This document shows positions 21,368 to 24,586 of a DNA stretch of 24,586 nucleotides, in pieces. How positions within the stretch are numbered: position 1 is the stretch's first letter; every line of letters begins with the position of its first letter. A model generated the notes under the pieces. It made no database searches. It worked only from the letters and a program-made list of their open reading frames with translations, and had not been told where the DNA came from. The translations under genes and the position numbers were made by a program. Source of the stretch: Bacteroidales bacterium (lineage in GTDB: Bacteria > Bacteroidota > Bacteroidia > Bacteroidales > WCHB1-69); contig JAAYQB010000032.1 in the NCBI GenBank assembly GCA_012519525.1, forward strand, positions 1 to 24,586, read 5' to 3'.

Positions 21368-23041
21368 TTAAAATAGTCCTGTAATATTTCCTTCTTTATC
21401 AATATCAATAACTTCGGCTGAAGGAACTTTTGGTAAACCGGGCATACGGATTATTTCGCCTGCTATCGGAATAATAAAACCGGCTCCCGAAGCAATTTCT
21501 ATGTCGCGTATAGTAATAGCAAAATTTTCGGGACGATTTCTTACTTTCGGATTATCCGAAAGCGAATTTTGTGTTTTGGCTATGCAAATAGGTAATTTAT
21601 CAAGCTGTAAATCGCTTATGGTCTTTAGCTGTGTACGTGCTTTAGCCGTATATTCTACTTTTGTTGCACCATACATTTTTCTTGCAATAATCTCTATTTT
21701 CTCTTCTACAGGAAGTTCCGTATCATACAGATAGGATAATTCTTTGTTGTGTTTTTTTGCTTCTTCCACAACCATTTCGGCTAAGCTAAGGGCTCCTTTT
21801 CCTCCTTTTGCCCAAGCCTCGTTCAATGCTACCTTCACTCCCATTTTACTGCAATGGCTTTCTATTAACTTTAATTCTTCTTCGCTATCGGAAGCAAACC
21901 TATTAATAGCCACAATGGGATTAAAATGGAAAGCTTTCATGTTTTCGATATGTTTATCAAGATTTGCCAATCCGATACGCAAAGCCTCGACATTCGGTGT
22001 TGAAAGTTCGGCTATCGCTTGATTTCCATGATATTTTAATGCTCTTACGGTAGCTACGATGACCACCGCATTAGGATGCAATCCGCAGCTTCGCATTTTA
22101 ATATCGAAAAACTTTTCGGCTCCTAAATCAGAGGCAAATCCTGCTTCCGTTACAACAAAATCGCTGAATGTAAGACCTAATTTTGTAGCAACAACCGAGT
22201 TGGTTCCTTGTGCTATATTTGCAAAAGGACCTCCATGGATAATAGCAGGCGTATTTTCTAAGGTTTGTACTAAATTAGGTTTTATTGCATCTTTCAGTAA
22301 GGTTGCCATAGCACCCTGTGCGTTCAAGTCGCGAGCATAAATAGCTTGTTTATCATACGTATAGCCTACAAAAATATTTCCTAAACGCTGTTTTAAGTCT
22401 TCAATATCTTTTGACAAACACAATATTGCCATCACTTCGCTTGCTGCCGTAATATTAAAAACATCTTGTCGAGGAACGCCCTGTGTTCTTCCGCCAAGTC
22501 CTATTACAATGTCTCGTAACGAGCGGTCGTTCATGTCCATTACTCTTCTCCAGCTAATAGTGCGTGGGTCTAAATCGAAAGGTTTTCCTTTGTTTTGCAG
22601 TTGATTATCAATAAGAGCTGCCAATAAATTATTGGCTTTTTCGACGGCAGCGATATCGCCTGTAAAATGCAAATTTATATCTTCCATAGGTATCACTTGC
22701 GAATAGCCGCCTCCTGCCGCACCTCCTTTTACGCCAAAAACGGGACCCAAAGAAGGCTCACGCAATACGACTGTCGTTTTGTGTCCTAATACATTCATCG
22801 CTTGAGCCAAACCTATAGAGATAGTCGTTTTCCCTTCGCCCGCAGGCGTAGGCGTAATGGCTGTAACTAAAATCAGACGACTTTTCTTTACTTTTTCTTC
22901 GTCAATCAAATGCAAAGGTAGCTTTGCTTTATAACGACCAAAATACTCAAGATTTTCTTCTGCGATACCCATTTGCGATGCTATTTCATAAATGGGTTTA
23001 ATTTTTGCTGCTTTTGCAATATTAATATCCGATGGAACCAT
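21368..23041 (-). CDS. fhs: Formate-tetrahydrofolate ligase
   Basis: Fhs joins formate to tetrahydrofolate using ATP, giving 10-formyl-THF for purine synthesis or one-carbon metabolism. The protein is 557 residues, the family's normal length. It starts DINIAKAAKIKPI and has the P-loop block TPTPAGEGKTT at 63-73, then LREPSLGPVFGVKGGAAGGG (about 93-112) and HFTGDIAAV, all hallmark stretches. It has its own promoter at 23111-23118 and a leader of about 65 bases. Beside pta it supports an anaerobic fermentative lifestyle, but other acetogenesis genes are not seen here. Confidence 0.97.
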   Translation of the reverse strand: MVPSDINIAKAAKIKPIYEIASQMGIAEENLEYFGRYKAKLPLHLIDEEKVKKSRLILVTAITPTPAGEGKTTISIGLAQAMNVLGHKTTVVLREPSLGPVFGVKGGAAGGGYSQVIPMEDINLHFTGDIAAVEKANNLLAALIDNQLQNKGKPFDLDPRTISWRRVMDMNDRSLRDIVIGLGGRTQGVPRQDVFNITAASEVMAILCLSKDIEDLKQRLGNIFVGYTYDKQAIYARDLNAQGAMATLLKDAIKPNLVQTLENTPAIIHGGPFANIAQGTNSVVATKLGLTFSDFVVTEAGFASDLGAEKFFDIKMRSCGLHPNAVVIVATVRALKYHGNQAIAELSTPNVEALRIGLANLDKHIENMKAFHFNPIVAINRFASDSEEELKLIESHCSKMGVKVALNEAWAKGGKGALSLAEMVVEEAKKHNKELSYLYDTELPVEEKIEIIARKMYGATKVEYTAKARTQLKTISDLQLDKLPICIAKTQNSLSDNPKVRNRPENFAITIRDIEIASGAGFIIPIAGEIIRMPGLPKVPSAEVIDIDKEGNITGLF

Positions 23042-23110
23042 ATTTATAATACTTATTTATAATGATTTAATAATTTTAAAAATAGAAAAAAACAATCATT
23101 CGTTTTTTTG

Positions 23111-23118
23111 CAAATATA
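23111..23118 (-). promoter_or_regulatory. -7 element TATATTTG for fhs
   Basis: The minus strand reads TATATTTG followed by C, an exact TAnnTTTG match, about 70 bases before the fhs ATG. Confidence 0.6.
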
Positions 23119-23255
23119 CATGAAAATAATCAATTTACGCACGTATTTCTAAAAATAGCACACAAATTATGCAAATCACAAGCCGTTTTACTACACAGTA
23201 TAAAGAGTTTAGAGAAAATATAGAAACAAGCGACTAAATATATTTTATGATTTAA

Positions 23256-23277
23256 AAAAGAATGGGGTGGGACATTA
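23256..23277 (+). repeat. 22-base motif, copy 2
   Basis: Reads AAAAGAATGGGGTGG then GACATTA, the most diverged of the four copies. No gene ends beside it: the next gene to the right ends 90 bases away, after copy 3. Confidence 0.7.
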
Positions 23278-23294
23278 CTAAATTCGCAGAGTTT

Positions 23295-23332
23295 CTTTGC
23301 GTTCTTTGCGTAAACTCTTTGCGTTCTTTGCG
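23295..23332 (+). repeat. Tandem CTTTGCG element
   Basis: CTTTGCGTTCTTTGCG occurs at 23295-23310 and again, identically, at 23317-23332, so CTTTGCG is present four times at steps of 9, 13 and 9 bases. Similar CGCAAAG-rich repeats are, from memory, common between genes in Bacteroidota genomes. The element lies between two copies of the 22-base motif. Confidence 0.85.
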
Positions 23333-23336
23333 GTTA

Positions 23337-23358
23337 AAAAGAATAAGATGGTACACCA
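23337..23358 (+). repeat. 22-base motif, copy 3
   Basis: Reads AAAAGAATAAGATGG then TACACCA. It ends 7 bases beyond the stop codon of the minus-strand membrane protein gene, on its 3' side, as copy 1 does for the gene at 8219. Confidence 0.8.
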
Positions 23359-23365
23359 CTACCCA

Positions 23366-23884
23366 CTAATCTTGAACATTTTTTAATAAACCTTTATAAT
23401 CTTTCTTTATACAAAACTTTGTAAGATTAACAACTAATAATTTAAAAGAAAGGAATACAATTAGTAAATATATACCTAAGCCAAATCTAAACAACAACTT
23501 CCAATAAATATCAAAAACAAAATCACTTGTAATACGATCATCGTATATAACAAATTCAAGCAATGCTAAAAATTTTGATGTAAAAATTATTAGTCCTTCG
23601 ACAAATTCAAACCCATAACCTGTAGGATCATTACTTAAAATAAATATATTCATTACAGAAACAATGATTGGAATTATAAGTTCTCTAAATCTTTTAGTTA
23701 TAGTAAACACAAAGATTTGAATGGCGGAAATTATTGCTACAATCCATAAAGTTCCCATAAAATCAATCTCACCTATATAAGTTGCAGAGTATCCCTCTAT
23801 AAATAGAACACCTATTATGTGTCCAATGATGTAAAATAACATCATATAAAACCACAATAAAACAAACTGAACAGACTTTTTCAT
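23366..23884 (-). CDS. Small integral membrane protein of unknown function
   Basis: The 172-residue product has four to five hydrophobic segments, at about 6-30, 42-62, 70-86, 95-113 and 130-152, and ends in a short basic tail (FCIKKDYKGLLKNVQD). No motif is recognised. It is an orphan gene on the minus strand between the repeats: motif copy 3 lies just past its stop, and upstream it carries the 63-base promoter module also found before the secreted protein gene at 8219-8764. An AGGAGG lies 15 bases before the ATG, too far for a standard ribosome binding site. It is unrelated in sequence to the other genes associated with these repeats. Confidence 0.65.
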   Translation of the reverse strand: MKKSVQFVLLWFYMMLFYIIGHIIGVLFIEGYSATYIGEIDFMGTLWIVAIISAIQIFVFTITKRFRELIIPIIVSVMNIFILSNDPTGYGFEFVEGLIIFTSKFLALLEFVIYDDRITSDFVFDIYWKLLFRFGLGIYLLIVFLSFKLLVVNLTKFCIKKDYKGLLKNVQD

Positions 23885-23924
23885 GAAAACTATTTTCTCC
23901 CTCCTATTTTATAATAAATAGCTT

Positions 23925-23947
23925 AAGTGTCCCCCTCTATTAGGACA
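23925..23947 (+). repeat. Inverted partial copy of the 22-base motif, with short stem
   Basis: AAGTGTCCCCCTCTATTAGG resembles the reverse complement of the 22-base motif: AGTGTCCC is exact, then CC and TATT with gaps. TGTCC (23928-23932) and GGACA (23943-23947) can also pair. It abuts the 63-base module and places opposite-facing motif-like ends on both sides of the membrane protein gene. Confidence 0.4.
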
Positions 23948-24009
23948 GTTTTTTTTATTTGTTAATATTTTTATTTTTTAATGTTGCAAAAGTATACTTT
24001 TATTTGATT
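23947..24009. repeat. 63-base upstream module, copy 2
   Basis: Matches 8787-8849 at 62 of 63 positions, in the same orientation and again upstream of a minus-strand gene. The flanking sequences are different. Confidence 0.92.
23987..23994 (-). promoter_or_regulatory. -7 element TACTTTTG inside repeat copy 2
   Basis: The minus strand reads TACTTTTG, matching TAnnTTTG, about 100 bases before the membrane protein ATG. The leader is longer than in copy 1 because of the segment at 23925-23947. Confidence 0.5.
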
Positions 24010-24044
24010 TCTTGCTCTTTTTTATCATAAATTTAAGAAAATTA

Positions 24045-24066
24045 AAAAGAATAAGGTGGGACACTA
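24045..24066 (+). repeat. 22-base motif, copy 4
   Basis: Reads AAAAGAATAAGGTGG then GACACTA, one base different from copy 1. It lies 40 bases past the stop of the right-edge gene, on its 3' side, and 35 bases before the 63-base module of the next minus-strand gene. Confidence 0.8.
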
Positions 24067-24106
24067 CTCTTTCTTTTCCCCTGCCCTAATTTGATACATT
24101 ACCCCC

Positions 24107-24586
24107 CTACTTTGTTGATAATAATACTTGCTCATAACTTAATAAAAGCGTTTGAAAATCATACTGATAGATAGTATCACTTCTAATTTCCATTTTATAA
24201 TTACCTACTGCAACACTATCATTAGAATATATTCTTTTTTTCAAAAACACATTAACAATCTTTGACTTACTATCCCAAGACCGAACTAAATATTTCTCTT
24301 CAACAGGCAGATAACTTATATATTCAAAACTTCCTATATATTTTATTTTCATATTATTTAGGCTAAAATAATGCTTCACAGCAGCATTATAGACATTCCC
24401 AATATGTTGTCTATCTTTTAGCACTAATTCCGCATTCCCATCACCAGTAATATCTTCCATATAAATTAACGGAGGAGAAAGGAACCTAAATCTATTTACG
24501 TACTCGTTTTCGTCATTATCTATCCATTCTGCCTTAATTTTAATGCATGATAAGACATTACTACTATCTAATAAGGCTAATAAATA
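24107..24586 (-). CDS. Protein of unknown function, N-terminus cut by the right edge
   Basis: The frame is open from the window edge to the TAG at 24109-24107, giving at least 159 residues. An internal Met at 24460 begins MEDITGDGNAEL, but the frame continues upstream without a stop, so that Met is not shown to be the start. The stretch DITGDGNAEL looks like the calcium-loop motif of FG-GAP or VCBS-type repeats, often found in secreted proteins. The rest is beta-rich and not recognised. It is on the same strand as the two other orphan genes, and a 22-base motif copy follows it. The missing 5' part may contain a signal peptide. Confidence 0.65.
   Translation of the reverse strand, partial: YLLALLDSSNVLSCIKIKAEWIDNDENEYVNRFRFLSPPLIYMEDITGDGNAELVLKDRQHIGNVYNAAVKHYFSLNNMKIKYIGSFEYISYLPVEEKYLVRSWDSKSKIVNVFLKKRIYSNDSVAVGNYKMEIRSDTIYQYDFQTLLLSYEQVLLSTK

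Larger units (their letters stand above)
23042..23365. other. Intergenic region of 324 bases with promoter and repeats
   Basis: From left to right the region holds the fhs leader and -7 element (23111-23118), about 130 bases of AT-rich DNA in which I see no gene, the 22-base motif copy 2 (23256-23277), a tandem CTTTGCG element (23295-23332) and motif copy 3 (23337-23358). The last ends 7 bases before the stop of the membrane protein gene. Confidence 0.7.

Noticed and set aside
23295..23332. CRISPR array
   Set aside because: There are only two 16-base units with a 6-base gap, no spacer-sized intervals and no cas genes.
23900..23905. Shine-Dalgarno sequence for the membrane protein gene
   Set aside because: AGGAGG is 15 bases from the ATG, longer than functional spacing, and no in-frame alternative start lies nearer to it.
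24107..24460. A complete gene starting at the ATG at 24460
   Set aside because: The frame stays open upstream to the window edge with plausible coding sequence, so the gene is probably longer and truncated here.

Overview
The window comes from the chromosome of an AT-rich member of the Bacteroidota, most likely order Bacteroidales. Four things point there. Promoter -7 elements of the Bacteroidota type (TAnnTTTG) sit upstream of most transcription units. Most starts have A/T-rich leaders without a Shine-Dalgarno sequence. Phylum-typical families are present (DUF4249 lipoprotein, DUF3575-like barrel, BACON domain). A secreted protease carries a C-terminal type IX secretion (T9SS) sorting domain. 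No species can be named from the sequence.

Layout. Bases 1-90 hold the start of a secreted protein on the minus strand, cut by the window edge. A plus-strand block follows: an outer-membrane barrel, a DUF4249 lipoprotein, recX and prfB (545-3926). prfB needs a programmed +1 frameshift at an in-frame TGA, so it has to be assembled from two reading frames. Next come phospholipid genes cdsA and psd and a PolB-like 3'-5' exonuclease (4112-6291), convergent with pcm. pcm and a Gfo/Idh/MocA oxidoreductase diverge from one perfectly palindromic double promoter. After an orphan secreted protein (8219-8764) lies a minus-strand unit made of an M49-type zinc peptidase lipoprotein, a CitD-CitE fusion and CitF (8985-13515). 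Divergent from it is a plus-strand run: M6 metalloprotease with T9SS tail, NlpC/P60 endopeptidase, YitT-family membrane protein and rsgA (13610-18924). The ribosomal operon rpsF-rpsR-rplI follows on minus, then pta (plus) and fhs (minus) converging on a strong terminator. The right end (23042-24586) is an accessory patch with a small membrane protein, a right-truncated protein and several repeats.

How the genes fit together. Surface and secreted peptidases (M49, M6, NlpC/P60), a citrate or citramalate lyase, phosphotransacetylase and formate-THF ligase suggest an anaerobe that degrades peptides and ferments to acetate, with one-carbon metabolism. This is inference from gene content. rpsF, rpsR, rplI, rsgA and prfB form a translation-related set.

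The least explained structure is a set of repeats around three non-homologous small minus-strand genes (8219-8764, 23366-23884 and 24107-24586). Two of the genes share a 62/63-identical 63-bp upstream module that carries a promoter. All three are followed by copies of a 22-bp motif, present four times in one orientation. This resembles a cassette-like arrangement, but its nature is not established.
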